Shown here: piece by piece, positions 46,525 to 55,925 of the stretch
Layout of the letters: every line of letters starts with the position of its first letter
Numbering within the stretch: position 1 is the first letter of the stretch
Origin: Chloroflexota bacterium
GTDB lineage: Bacteria; Chloroflexota; Anaerolineae; Anaerolineales; Villigracilaceae
Reading direction: 5' to 3'
NCBI GenBank assembly: GCA_016234485.1
Contig: JACRBL010000044.1
Location: 1-64,000, forward strand
DNA length: 64,000 bases
Made by a program: the position numbers and the translations under genes
Notes under the pieces: model-generated
Told to the model about the DNA's origin: nothing
Databases searched by the model: none
Seen by the model: only the letters and a program-made list of their open reading frames with translations

Positions 46525-46611
46525 CGTCATTGCGAGCGCTCTTCGCGAAGCAATCCCCTCTCACGGCGCGGAGATTGCTTCGTCGGGAAGAGCGCCCTCC
46601 TCGCAATGACG
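46525..46611. repeat. REP-like palindromic repeat, copy 3
   Basis: CGTCATTGCGAGCGCTC to CCCTCCTCGCAATGACG, same family as 28492, 43673 and 49828. Confidence 0.8.
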
Positions 46612-46639
46612 ATGAATCTGTGATTAAGGATGGAGAATC

Positions 46640-46669
46640 AAACAGAGACGGCCTCAACCGTCTCTGTTT
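46640..46669 (-). terminator. Terminator of the glutamate synthase-type gene
   Basis: AAACAGAGACGG pairs perfectly with CCGTCTCTGTTT over a six-base loop, 40 bases after the stop on the minus strand. Confidence 0.8.
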
Positions 46670-46708
46670 CAGCCCTCCAGGGCAGGGTATCGCAAGAAAT
46701 CTCTCGCG

Positions 46709-48148
46709 TTACTTGTTTCGCAAATACGCGTCAATGGCCCAGGCGGCTTTGCGTCCGCCGACCATCGCGGTGACGACCAGATCGGGTCCGGTCACGCAGT
46801 CTCCGCCCGAGAAGACGCCCTCGCGGCTGGTGACGCCCGTCTTCTTGTCTTTGACGGTGATCAAGCCCCAATCATGCACTTCGAGATTGGGCGTGGTCTT
46901 GCCGATGATCGGATCGGGCCAATAGCCAAGGGCCAGAATGGCCGTATCGCAGGCGATGCTGAAGTTCGAGCCTTCCACGGGGACGGGTTTGCGGCGTCCC
47001 TTCGCGTCAGGTTCGCCCAGTTTCATTTCGAGACATTCCACCGCGGCCAGTTTGCCGTCTGCGCCCGCGATGAATTTGACAGGCTGGGTGAGGAAGCGAT
47101 ATTTCGCGCCTTCGTCTTTTGCCATCTGGCGGTCTTTCTTTCCGCCTGGCATTTCGCGCTCGGTGCGTCGATAGAGGCAGGTCACCTCGTCCGCGCCGAG
47201 GCGCAGGGCGGTGCGCAGGCAGTCGGAGGCTGTGTCGCCGCCGCCGATGACCACGACATGCTTGCCCATCTCCAATGGTTGTTTCATGTTTTCGGGGAGT
47301 TGGTCGCGCTCCACGTTGCCGCGAATCAGGAAGTCGGTGGCTTCAAAGACGCCTGCCAGGTCGGTGCCGGGGGTGTCTTCCATCTTGGCGTCAATCTCCG
47401 AGCCGACGCCGATGAAGACCGCCTCGAATCCTTCTTCAAACAGGCCGTCAATGGTTTTGTCTTTGCCGATGTAGGTGTTCGGGACGAACTTGACGCCCGC
47501 GCGTTCGAACTCTTCCCACTTTTCCTGCCAAACGTCTTTGGGGAGTTTGAAGTTGGGAATGCCGTAGACGAGCAGTCCGCCTGGCGCAGGCTTGGACTCG
47601 AAAATGGTCACATCGTATCCGCTCTGGACCAGTTGGTCGGCACAGCCCAACCCAGCGGGTCCGGCGCCGATGATCGCGACCTTCTTCCCAGTCGGCGTTC
47701 CCACGGGGAGTACGTGTCCCTCGTGGCGGCGTTTGTAATCCACCGCGAAGACTTCCAACTCGCCGCACAGCACGGGCGTGTGATGTTTGTTCAACACGCA
47801 CGAACCCTGGCACAGCGCCTCGTGCGGGCAGACGCGTCCGCAGATTTCGGGAAGCGAGCTGGTCTGGTGGTAGAGGTTGGCCGCGTCGGCGAAGCGTCCC
47901 TGCTCGATCAGCCACATGGCGGAGGGGATGTCGTTATTCGTGGGGCAGGCCACCATGCACGGCGCGGGGTCGGGACAATGGATACAACGTGCCGCTTCCA
48001 CCATGGCGCGCTCGGCGTCGAATTCGATGATAACGTCTTCGAAATCGCAGGTGCGCTCTTCGGGCGGACGCAGGTTCAGGTCAAAGAAAGGTTTATTGGC
48101 GCGGGCTTTTCGGTCAATATCAAGGAATTCGCTGGGGACTGCCTGCAT
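46709..48148 (-). CDS. gltD: NADPH-dependent glutamate synthase small subunit-type oxidoreductase
   Basis: A 479-residue flavoprotein. The N-terminal region has two cysteine clusters for 4Fe-4S centres (CIHCPDPAPCMVACP near 54-68 and CGRVCPHEALCQGSC near 103-117). FAD-binding GAGPAGLGCADQL follows at about 155-167, and the NADPH-binding site VVVIGGGDTASDC at about 290-302. GVFSGGDCVTGPDLVVTAM near the end is the family's flavin motif. It passes electrons from NADPH in glutamate synthesis or, in related NfnB-type enzymes, in flavin-based reactions. No large subunit is adjacent, so the exact partner is unknown. Gaggaaacc precedes the ATG. Confidence 0.9.
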   Translation of the reverse strand: MQAVPSEFLDIDRKARANKPFFDLNLRPPEERTCDFEDVIIEFDAERAMVEAARCIHCPDPAPCMVACPTNNDIPSAMWLIEQGRFADAANLYHQTSSLPEICGRVCPHEALCQGSCVLNKHHTPVLCGELEVFAVDYKRRHEGHVLPVGTPTGKKVAIIGAGPAGLGCADQLVQSGYDVTIFESKPAPGGLLVYGIPNFKLPKDVWQEKWEEFERAGVKFVPNTYIGKDKTIDGLFEEGFEAVFIGVGSEIDAKMEDTPGTDLAGVFEATDFLIRGNVERDQLPENMKQPLEMGKHVVVIGGGDTASDCLRTALRLGADEVTCLYRRTEREMPGGKKDRQMAKDEGAKYRFLTQPVKFIAGADGKLAAVECLEMKLGEPDAKGRRKPVPVEGSNFSIACDTAILALGYWPDPIIGKTTPNLEVHDWGLITVKDKKTGVTSREGVFSGGDCVTGPDLVVTAMVGGRKAAWAIDAYLRNK

Positions 48149-48530
48149 GGTTTCCTCTTAATGCAAAAATACGTGAATGAAACCATGATACCGAATCTAA
48201 TTGGATGGATGAAGGCGAAAATGTCACCAAACCAGACGACAATCGTCACAAATCCAACAGGCGATTTTTATTACTTTGCATTACGAATTTATGTCTGTAG
48301 TAGCCCAGTACACGGATTGGATGGATGCTTCGCGCGCGGATAAACACGGTTTTTTTCGTGAGAATCCGTGAGCGAAGTATCTGCGTAATCCGTATACAAA
48401 ATACAAATAGAGTTTGCGCCCAATCGTGAATAAACCATGAAGACATCGTAAGAGAACTGTGAGTTTTCCCGTCTGTAGGTCGCCCACCTGCAAGGAAGCG
48501 GGTAGAATTAGTATGTCGGAGGACAAACGT
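48149..48530. other. Divergent intergenic region
   Basis: This 382-base gap separates the divergent gltD-type and efflux genes. It contains short imperfect repeats of the type aatccgtg (48364-48400, also near 28618-28655) and no open frame, RNA gene or clear consensus promoter that I can support. Confidence 0.4.
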
Positions 48531-49817
48531 ATGTCTCAGTTTCTAAAAAACAATAGAAAGTTTCTGATTCCCATTGCAATCCTGGTTGTGATTGCCATAG
48601 CATATTTTGCCATGCGCGGCGGCGGGGAAGGCCAAACCGCGTTCCAAACCGTGAAAGTGGAAAAAGGCGAACTGATCGCCACCGTCGGCGCGACGGGGAC
48701 GGTGCGCGCTCGCCAGAGTGTGAACCTCGTCTGGCAGGCCAGCGGCTCGGTGGAGGACGTGAGCGTTTCGGTCGGCGACAAGGTGGCGGCGGAGGCCGTG
48801 TTGGCCTCTCTCTCCTCGACGTCGGTCGCGCAGAACATCATCCTCGCGCAGGCCGATCTCGTCAACGCCCAGCGCGTACTCGATGACCTGCTCGCTTCGG
48901 ACACCGCCCGCGCCCAATCGTGGATCGTCTTACGCGCCTCGCAGGAGGATTACGATAAAGCGGCAGACCTCTATAACGCCATGGTCAGCGGTGACTATGA
49001 ATATGAACAAATCACGTACACCACCATCCGCGGGATGCGCGTCCCCACCGTGGAAACCGTGACGGTCGGCGAAGTGGACGAGGAAACCCTCGCCGACGCC
49101 AAAGCCGACATGGAACTCAAAGCCGCCAAATTGGATGACGCCCAGCGCGCGTATGATCGTTTGAAAGATGGCCCCAACGCGTCGGATGTGGCCGCGGCGC
49201 AAGCCCGCGTGGACGCGGCCCAGGCCACCCTCGACATGGCGCGTCTCGTCGCTCCCTTCGCGGGGACGGTGACTGATGTGCAGACTCTCGTCGGCGACCA
49301 AGTTAATGCTGGCACGTTCGGCTTCCGCATTGACGACCTCTCCAGCCTCATCGTGGATGTGGAAATCTCGGAAGTGGACATCAACAGCATTGCCGTCGGG
49401 CAACCCGTCACGTTGACGTTCGACGCGATCCTCGGCAATGAATATCACGGCGAGGTGATCCAGGTGACGCAGGCGGGGAGCATCGTGCAGGGCGTGGTCA
49501 ACTTCACCGTCACCGTCCGCATCACAGACGCGGACGAACTGGTGAAACCCGGCATGACCGCCGCGGTCAACATCACGGTGAAGGAACTCAAGGATCAGGT
49601 CCTCATCCCGAACCGCGCCGTCAGACTCGTGAACGGCCAGAGGGTGGTGTACGTCCTCGAAGGCGGCCTCCCCGTCATGGTCGAGGTGCGACTCGGTTCT
49701 TCGTCCGATACGATGAGCGTATTAATTGATGGCGACGTGCAAGAAGGCGACTCTATCATTTTGAATCCCCCCGCCAATTTTGAGCCGGGTGGCGGCCCGC
49801 CGCCCTTCGCGCGGTAA
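48531..49817 (+). CDS. MacA-like efflux periplasmic adaptor (HlyD family)
   Basis: The start at 48531 (MSQFLKNNRKFLIP) lies nine bases after ggagg; earlier in-frame starts lack support. The 428 residues have an N-terminal membrane helix (about 10-28). A biotinyl-lipoyl-like half (VGATGTVRARQSVNLVWQAS), a coiled-coil hairpin (about 95-220, rich in Ala/Asp/Lys) and the second lipoyl half (ARLVAPFAGTVTDVQTLVGDQV) follow. The beta-barrel part is at about 260-400. It pairs with the ATPase and permease downstream as a MacAB-type exporter. Confidence 0.9.
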   Translation: MSQFLKNNRKFLIPIAILVVIAIAYFAMRGGGEGQTAFQTVKVEKGELIATVGATGTVRARQSVNLVWQASGSVEDVSVSVGDKVAAEAVLASLSSTSVAQNIILAQADLVNAQRVLDDLLASDTARAQSWIVLRASQEDYDKAADLYNAMVSGDYEYEQITYTTIRGMRVPTVETVTVGEVDEETLADAKADMELKAAKLDDAQRAYDRLKDGPNASDVAAAQARVDAAQATLDMARLVAPFAGTVTDVQTLVGDQVNAGTFGFRIDDLSSLIVDVEISEVDINSIAVGQPVTLTFDAILGNEYHGEVIQVTQAGSIVQGVVNFTVTVRITDADELVKPGMTAAVNITVKELKDQVLIPNRAVRLVNGQRVVYVLEGGLPVMVEVRLGSSSDTMSVLIDGDVQEGDSIILNPPANFEPGGGPPPFAR

Positions 49818-49827
49818 CGCTATTTTT

Positions 49828-49920
49828 CGTCATTGCGAGGAGGTCTCTCTCAGACGAAGCAATCTCCGCGCACGGGGAGGGGATTGCTTCGTCGGAAAGA
49901 ACACCCTCCTCGCAAAGACG
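49828..49920. repeat. REP-like palindromic repeat, copy 4
   Basis: CGTCATTGCGAGGAGGTC to CCCTCCTCGCAAAGACG, lying within the efflux operon between adaptor and ATPase. An upstream ATG for the ATPase at 49833 would fall inside it and was rejected. Confidence 0.8.
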
Positions 49921-49940
49921 GGTGCAAAGATAGAGGCAAC

Positions 49941-50645
49941 ATGACAGAAGATTGGGTGGTCGTCGCAGACGACCTTGTTAAAACGTACAAAATGGGCGAG
50001 ATGGAAGTGAACGCCTTGCAGGGCGCTTCGGTGAAGATCGGGCGCGGCGAGGTGGTGTCCATCATGGGGCCGTCGGGATCGGGCAAGTCCACCATGATGA
50101 ACATCATCGGCTGTCTCGACCGCCCGACCTCAGGTTCGTACATGCTGGACGGGGAGCTGGTCGCGAACATGACCGACGACCAGCTGGCGAGCGTGCGAAA
50201 CCGAAAAGTCGGATTCGTCTTTCAGAGTTTCAACCTGCTCTCGCGCCAGACCGCGCTCTTCAACGTGGAACTGCCGCTTCGTTACGCGGGACAGGTGGAG
50301 AATCGAAGACAACGCGCGGCCGACGCCCTGATCTCGGTTGGACTCGGAGACCGCATGACGCATCGTCCCACCGAACTTTCGGGCGGACAGCAACAACGCG
50401 TGGCGATCGCGCGCGCCATTGTCAACGAGCCTGCCATCATCATGGCCGACGAACCGACGGGCAACCTCGATAGCAAGGTCGGCAAAGAGATCATGTCTCT
50501 TTTGCTCGACCTGAACAAACAGCGCGGCACGACCCTCATCATCGTGACGCATGACCCGAAGATCGCCGAGCAGACCCAGCGCGTCATCCGACTCAGCGAT
50601 GGCGTGGTGGAAGATGACGGCATGACCAAAGGCGGCGCGCAATGA
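49941..50645 (+). CDS. MacB-type ABC transporter ATPase
   Basis: The start at 49941 (MTEDWVVVADDLVKTYKMG) gives 234 residues, the usual length for LolD/MacB-type ATPases. Walker A GPSGSGKST is at 43-51, the Q-loop in FVFQSFNLL, signature LSGGQQQRVA at 146-155, and Walker B IIMADEPTGNLD at 167-178. It energises the permease encoded next, whose ATG overlaps its TGA (ATGA). Confidence 0.95.
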   Translation: MTEDWVVVADDLVKTYKMGEMEVNALQGASVKIGRGEVVSIMGPSGSGKSTMMNIIGCLDRPTSGSYMLDGELVANMTDDQLASVRNRKVGFVFQSFNLLSRQTALFNVELPLRYAGQVENRRQRAADALISVGLGDRMTHRPTELSGGQQQRVAIARAIVNEPAIIMADEPTGNLDSKVGKEIMSLLLDLNKQRGTTLIIVTHDPKIAEQTQRVIRLSDGVVEDDGMTKGGAQ

Positions 50646-51871
50646 ATCTCTCGCAAGCCATTCTCGAGGCGCTTGAAAGCCTCAGTTCCAATAAGATGCG
50701 TTCCGGCCTGACCGTGCTGGGAATCGTGATCGGTGTGGCGGCCGTGATCGCCATGCTGGCGGTCGGCACGGGCGCGCAGGATAGCATCACTGGCTCGATC
50801 AGCGGCATCGGCACGAACCTGCTCTTTGTCTTCCGCGGCGCGCCAGACGATAGCGTTCAAAATTCCAAGCCGTTGACCATGCAAGACGCGGCCGCGATCG
50901 CCGACCCCTTCGCGGCGCCTTCGGTTCAAATGGTCGCGCCCGTCATCGAGGGAGGTTTTCTCATCGCCGCGGCGGGCGAACAGGTCAACACCAGCGTTTC
51001 GGGCGTGACGCCCGATTTCTTCCCCCTGCGGAATTTTGTCATCGCGGAGGGCGAACCCATCACCGAGGAACACCTGCTCGGACGCGCGTCTGTGGCGGTG
51101 ATCGGACCCGAGTTGGCCGATTCGTTATTTGGACGTCACGATGGTATCGTGGGCGAGGACCTCACCATCAACGGACAGCCCTTCCGCGTGATCGGTGTGT
51201 GGGAGGCCAAAGGCGGGGGGATGTTTGGCTCGGAGGATAACCGCGCCCTCATCCCGTTCACCACCGCGCAGACGCGCCTCATCCAACGCCGCACGCGCGA
51301 CCAGGTGGACATGCTTCTCGTCGAGGTGGTGGATTCGGAGTCCGTGCCGCAAGCCGTGGACGAGGTCTCCTCCATCCTGCGGACGCGTCATCGCACCGAC
51401 GTGGGCGCGGACGACTTCACCGTTTTCAGCCAGCAGGACTTTCTGCAAACCGCCGCGACCATCACCAGCGTGTTGACGATCTTTCTGGGCGGCATCGCGG
51501 CCATCTCCCTGCTCGTGGGCGGCATCGGCATTATGAACATCATGCTGGTCAGCGTCACCGAGCGGACAAAAGAGATCGGCCTGCGCAAAGCCCTCGGCGC
51601 GCGCAAACGCGACATCCTGATCCAGTTCCTGACCGAGTCCTCGCTGTTGAGTCTCTTCGGCGGTATCATCGGCATTGGCTTTGGCTGGTTGATCGCTTTT
51701 ATCGTGGAGCGCGTCGCGCTAGCCTCTGGCACGCCCTTCTATCCCCGCATTGGAATCGACGCGGTGTTGCTCGCCACCATCTTCTCAGCGGCGGTGGGTC
51801 TGTTCTTCGGAATCTACCCCGCGAACCGAGCCGCGAATTTGGAGCCGGTGGAGGCGTTGAGGTACGAGTAG
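50642..51871 (+). CDS. MacB-type ABC transporter permease (FtsX fold)
   Basis: A 409-residue permease. An N-terminal helix (about 18-42, MRSGLTVLGIVIGVAAVIAMLAVG) is followed by a large outer MacB-PCD domain (about 50-270). Three helices form the FtsX domain (about 280-405), with RTKEIGLRKALGARKRDILIQFLTES between the first two. The end FFGIYPANRAANLEPVEALRYE is repeated as a decayed copy 160 bases downstream. Together with the two preceding genes it should export a peptide, lipid or drug-like substrate that cannot be named here. Confidence 0.94.
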   Translation: MNLSQAILEALESLSSNKMRSGLTVLGIVIGVAAVIAMLAVGTGAQDSITGSISGIGTNLLFVFRGAPDDSVQNSKPLTMQDAAAIADPFAAPSVQMVAPVIEGGFLIAAAGEQVNTSVSGVTPDFFPLRNFVIAEGEPITEEHLLGRASVAVIGPELADSLFGRHDGIVGEDLTINGQPFRVIGVWEAKGGGMFGSEDNRALIPFTTAQTRLIQRRTRDQVDMLLVEVVDSESVPQAVDEVSSILRTRHRTDVGADDFTVFSQQDFLQTAATITSVLTIFLGGIAAISLLVGGIGIMNIMLVSVTERTKEIGLRKALGARKRDILIQFLTESSLLSLFGGIIGIGFGWLIAFIVERVALASGTPFYPRIGIDAVLLATIFSAAVGLFFGIYPANRAANLEPVEALRYE

Positions 51872-51909
51872 GTAGTCGGATCGTCGGTTAGTTGATGGTC
51901 AGATAGTCG

Positions 51910-51954
51910 AACTGGCGCAGGGACTTGGGGAGTCGTCTGCGCCAGTTTTTTTTT
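51910..51954 (+). terminator. Terminator of the efflux operon
   Basis: AACTGGCGCAG pairs with CTGCGCCAGTT, followed by nine T. Confidence 0.9.
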
Positions 51955-51968
51955 GTCACCATACGCTT

Positions 51969-52007
51969 CTTGCACAAATCTGCAATCACATTGCGGATTT
52001 GTGCAAG
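51969..52007. repeat. Strong intergenic hairpin
   Basis: CTTGCACAAATC pairs with GATTTGTGCAAG, with an inner TGCAA/TTGCG partial pairing. It lies between the terminator and the permease remnant; no T-run follows, so its role is open. Confidence 0.5.
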
Positions 52008-52030
52008 GTGATGATTTCCATGAATTACGA

Positions 52031-52107
52031 AAACGCTGTTCTTTGGAATCTATCCCGCGAATAGGGCCGCGAATTTGGAGCCGGTGGAGGCGTTGAGGTA
52101 CGAGTAA
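52031..52107 (+). pseudogene. 3' remnant of a second MacB-type permease gene
   Basis: Reads LFFGIYPANRAANLEPVEALRYE and a stop, the same residues as the end of the permease at 50642-51871 but with several silent or near-silent base changes. Only about 75 bases remain, so a duplicate or neighbouring paralogue was deleted. Confidence 0.75.
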
Positions 52108-52119
52108 GTAGGGTAAACG

Positions 52120-52156
52120 AAAAAGGCCAGGTTTCTCAAAGGAACCTGGCCTTTTT
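52120..52156. terminator. Bidirectional terminator
   Basis: AAAAAGGCCAGGTT pairs with AACCTGGCCTTTTT. It serves the minus-strand gene ending at 52189 and reads through from the permease side. Confidence 0.88.
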
Positions 52157-52188
52157 CGTTTGGATGCGTTTAACTTTCGCGCGTAAAC

Positions 52189-55100
52189 CTATGGCACATA
52201 ATACTCAATGACAGGCGCTGGTGTCTCGCCAATGGAATCAGAAGTTGGGATGTAATACTCAATGATGAGCGTAGGCCTGGCGTTGGCGGTGGCATAATTG
52301 CCACTGAAGAACCTGACATAATCCGCACTCATATCATCGTTGTCATCCTTCACGAAGTATAGACGGAATTGGGTGGTACCCAATAGGTTAAGGTTAGGAT
52401 AGGCTGAACTTCCAAGTATCGCAGTGTACCAGTTGTTGACGGCGGTGACGCCAAATGTTCCGGCCACAGACAGACCAGGAACAGCCTGGAAGTCATTTTG
52501 CACTAATGCGACACTTGTACCAAAGAACGGTTTCCGAATAGCCGCGCGTAGACGGCTGTGTGTTGTGAATGGATTTGTCCCCACAACGCTTTGCATCATG
52601 ATTCTGAGCCTAACCTTTGTGATGACAGCGTTATCAGGCAGAGAAGATGTATTGAAGGAAAGTACCGCACGATATTGACGATCAGAATTGTCATCGCCAA
52701 GCAGGAAGGTGGTATCGGCAACATTTACGCCGAAACCAATGTTGCTGAGTTCAGTGGATTCCCAGATGTAACCATCATAGGCTCCAGTTGATCTGAAAGT
52801 TGCCGTTATAGGTGATGGACCGGTTACAGTATAGGTTGCAATGCTTTCTGTCTTTACTCCCTGGTAGGTTACCGATCCGATGAGAGTATAGGTTCCTCCG
52901 GGCATTCCGACTGTAGATGGAAGACCCCATACCAATGTACCTGGTCCTGTTGTTACTGTGTGCGTACTGTCGTGGATGACAACGTTACTTGGATTTATTA
53001 CTTTGTAACCAATATCAACCTGAGTATCTACGCTGGTGGTATTCTCAACATGGATAGTCCATTGAATTGGGTCTCCGGGAACAAATGAGGTCTTAAGACC
53101 CCAATTACCATCTCTGGTATCTGCCCCAACTGCACGGATGGCCGGAGGGCATGCTTGCGTTGTAGCATTGACCGTACTACTGGAGTTTGATTCAAGAGAT
53201 CCTTTATATGCCCGGACAAAATAACTGTAACTGGTATTGCAGGTTAATGCATCATTTTGATAGGTCGTGGTTGAGCCACCAACTGTAGCAATGGCCGACC
53301 CGTTTCGATAGATTCTGTAGCCATCAATATTGCTTGGCGCGTCGGACGATGCACTCCATGTCAGACTGATTTGATCCGAAGATAAAACGGATGCCGACAA
53401 ATTGGATGGAGTTCCAGGTCTGATGTTGAGGGTGCGCACCTCGCTCCATCCACTCTCGACGCCGCTACCGTTGCGCGCCTTCACGCGCCACTGATACACC
53501 CCGCCCCATTGGGAGTTAAGCGTCCAGGATATGTTCGATGTCCAACCCGAGTTGATATTTATGTTTGGGCCGCCAGAGAACTCGGCGTAGTATTGAGTTG
53601 CTCCCGATGACGCATTCCAAGACAGCACGACCGAATCGGTGCGATTGAATGTTGTGCCGTTTGCAGGGCTACTTAGGGTTGGGGCGCTCGGCGCCAAGGT
53701 CTGGGTTGTAAAAGACCACCAAGTTCCGTTGTTGCCGAACTTTTCCCCTCCCTCATTGTTTGCACGCGCCTGCCAGTAATACGTGGTTCCAGCAGTTAGT
53801 CCGCTCAATGCCTTGCTGGTGGCAGTTCCTACGTCTTGCCACCCTGAATCACAATTGTTATTGTTGCTTGTATCAATGCAATAGTAATATTTTGACGCGT
53901 ATGGGCTGGACTGCCAAATTAAAGTCGGGCTTGTGGATACTCCTGTTTCACTATTGAACGGACTTGATTTAGTGAAATCTGATGGTGGGATGCAAACGCT
54001 CGTATCCGTACTCCACGCAATCTTGACACGGGCATCGCCGCCCTCTTCTCGCAAAATTGCACGAATTGGCACATCACCGCTCAAATTTATTGCTGGGCAT
54101 CGTGGGTAATACCCGGAACTACCCCCGCGTTCCATGATATTCGAACCATTAACCCAAATTTTTAATCCATCATCGTTTTGAGCATAGAAAACATAACTGC
54201 CAGACGTGAAATTAAATGTACCGTTATATTCAGCAACCCAATTATCGGAGACGCCATTGTTGCATGGCGCTCCTGAGCCATAATTCCTGTCCAGCCCGGT
54301 GCTGTTAAAGTTCTGTTCGCACATTTTGTTGTTGAAATTGTTATTATCCCACCAGTGATCGTGTCCGTTGAAATATTGCGCCGTCCAGTTGCCTGTGGGA
54401 GGCTGCGAATAGTTTATATGACAAGCCTTTCCAACGCCCGGCGCCGGATCTCCAAAGTTATTGTTGTCGCAAACCACGCCATTGCTAAATGACTTCACTT
54501 TATAGCAACTGTTCGCTCCATAATAAACACTTAAAGTGCCGCTAAAGCTACAAGTGCCACCTTCATCGGCACATTTATTGTAACCAGAGGGAAGGCTTGT
54601 TGCGTCGCAACTATTACCGCCTCCATTCTGTGATGTTATGGTAACCCCATCGTAAACAGATTGTCCGCTTAGATTTCCAGAGCGAATGGAATACACAATT
54701 CCGCTTACTGTGCGTCGAACGCTTAAATGTATATGTGCACAGGATGTTGCCGGATCCATACCTGTTTCTCCAACAGTTCCTATTTGTGTTGGCAGTGATG
54801 AAATTGTTTGGTTTTCCGCAACATGCACATCCTGTAAATGATAAATGGCAAATGTCACACTTGAATCTACATTTGATTGAATACGAACCACTTTCCCGCC
54901 GGAATTCAGTCCAGGATCGTAATTGCGCGCTAAAATAGCCACTCCGGTCCCTGCTGCTAGTACTGGCTGTCCCGCATCCTGATCGCAACTTGTTCCTACT
55001 TTATTCCAATCGGTGGCATAGTAATCATTGTTTGTGTCATTGTGAGCACCTTCTCCGTAGTAGCTTCCACTTAAAATAAATGCCACGCCGTTTTGCCAAG

Positions 55101-55776
55101 GTGCATGAAGGGCAACAGGAGAGTCTTGATCTAGATGTTGTCCGAGTATGCCAACTTCCGGCGGAATTTGCATGTCTTCGATAGTGTATGTAACTGGCAA
55201 AGATAAATTGTCGATGTTTGCGCCTGTGTCTTCTGCCGAAAAACTAGCGATAATGGAATCTAATTGTAAGCATTCTTCATTGTTTGCACAAAATTTAATC
55301 AATCGAAAAATTTTGTTGTTCCGAGAAATATATACAACCTTTAAATTATCTATAGGGCCAAAATCTAAAAAATCATATATGGTTTCTGTATATTCATAAT
55401 ATGCCATGCCAGAAATATTTCCAGAAGTATTTGGGTCAATGGTTGAAACATAGTTATTGTGCCAATCTGGAATCGATAATTTTTCAGAATTATTAAACGC
55501 AATAATATTGAGTCTTAGCCCAGGATTTTCAATCCCGTTTAGGGTTGTTGAAGAAATGTCAGTCCCAGAGCCACTGTCTTTTGCAGGATAAACATACCAA
55601 TCTGTTGGATGTAAAATGGAGTACCCATCCAGGTTATTCACATAAGTTGTTGTTGTTGATACCTGTGCGCGGACAAACGGTAAACTCACTCCTCCAAACG
55701 CGGCAAAGAAAAGAGCAATCAACATCATCCCATACAGGGTTTTACGTGTCATCGAAATTAGATTTTTGGCGTACAT
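52189..55776 (-). CDS. Large secreted protein: M23-like, PA14 and FN3 domains
   Basis: This 1195-residue exported protein starts after a strong aggagg site and a signal peptide (about 1-37). A beta domain (about 45-195) has the pattern YVNNLDGYSILHPTDWYVYP seen in PsbP-like lipoproteins. An M23-type metallopeptidase-like domain (about 215-355) has AHNDTN...YYATDW and ATSCAHIHLSV, supplying His/Asp/HxH ligands. A PA14 domain (about 462-590, WTAQYFNGHDHWWDNN, YAQNDDGLKIWVNG), at least three FN3-like domains (about 600-900) and a C-terminal domain (about 990-1195) follow. The last is shared with the delta-60 protein at 57921. It may cut or bind wall or matrix polymers; zinc activity is inferred. 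Confidence 0.85.
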   Translation of the reverse strand: MYAKNLISMTRKTLYGMMLIALFFAAFGGVSLPFVRAQVSTTTTYVNNLDGYSILHPTDWYVYPAKDSGSGTDISSTTLNGIENPGLRLNIIAFNNSEKLSIPDWHNNYVSTIDPNTSGNISGMAYYEYTETIYDFLDFGPIDNLKVVYISRNNKIFRLIKFCANNEECLQLDSIIASFSAEDTGANIDNLSLPVTYTIEDMQIPPEVGILGQHLDQDSPVALHAPWQNGVAFILSGSYYGEGAHNDTNNDYYATDWNKVGTSCDQDAGQPVLAAGTGVAILARNYDPGLNSGGKVVRIQSNVDSSVTFAIYHLQDVHVAENQTISSLPTQIGTVGETGMDPATSCAHIHLSVRRTVSGIVYSIRSGNLSGQSVYDGVTITSQNGGGNSCDATSLPSGYNKCADEGGTCSFSGTLSVYYGANSCYKVKSFSNGVVCDNNNFGDPAPGVGKACHINYSQPPTGNWTAQYFNGHDHWWDNNNFNNKMCEQNFNSTGLDRNYGSGAPCNNGVSDNWVAEYNGTFNFTSGSYVFYAQNDDGLKIWVNGSNIMERGGSSGYYPRCPAINLSGDVPIRAILREEGGDARVKIAWSTDTSVCIPPSDFTKSSPFNSETGVSTSPTLIWQSSPYASKYYYCIDTSNNNNCDSGWQDVGTATSKALSGLTAGTTYYWQARANNEGGEKFGNNGTWWSFTTQTLAPSAPTLSSPANGTTFNRTDSVVLSWNASSGATQYYAEFSGGPNININSGWTSNISWTLNSQWGGVYQWRVKARNGSGVESGWSEVRTLNIRPGTPSNLSASVLSSDQISLTWSASSDAPSNIDGYRIYRNGSAIATVGGSTTTYQNDALTCNTSYSYFVRAYKGSLESNSSSTVNATTQACPPAIRAVGADTRDGNWGLKTSFVPGDPIQWTIHVENTTSVDTQVDIGYKVINPSNVVIHDSTHTVTTGPGTLVWGLPSTVGMPGGTYTLIGSVTYQGVKTESIATYTVTGPSPITATFRSTGAYDGYIWESTELSNIGFGVNVADTTFLLGDDNSDRQYRAVLSFNTSSLPDNAVITKVRLRIMMQSVVGTNPFTTHSRLRAAIRKPFFGTSVALVQNDFQAVPGLSVAGTFGVTAVNNWYTAILGSSAYPNLNLLGTTQFRLYFVKDDNDDMSADYVRFFSGNYATANARPTLIIEYYIPTSDSIGETPAPVIEYYVP

Positions 55777-55925
55777 GGCATCCTCCTGAAATTTTGAACG
55801 GGGTTGGATAACGATTGCAAATCATTATACGTTCATTAAAATTAAAATCCAAGTAACAAACGTCATTCTTGTTGATTAAATCCCATAGGCATTTGTATTG
55901 AATTTTTTTACAGTTTGGGAGATCG

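Noticed and set aside
46874..48343. 489-residue + strand frame
   Set aside because: Antisense to the gltD-type gene; no family features.
49833..49940. Upstream start for the efflux ATPase
   Set aside because: The first 36 codons are REP-like repeat sequence (copy 4).
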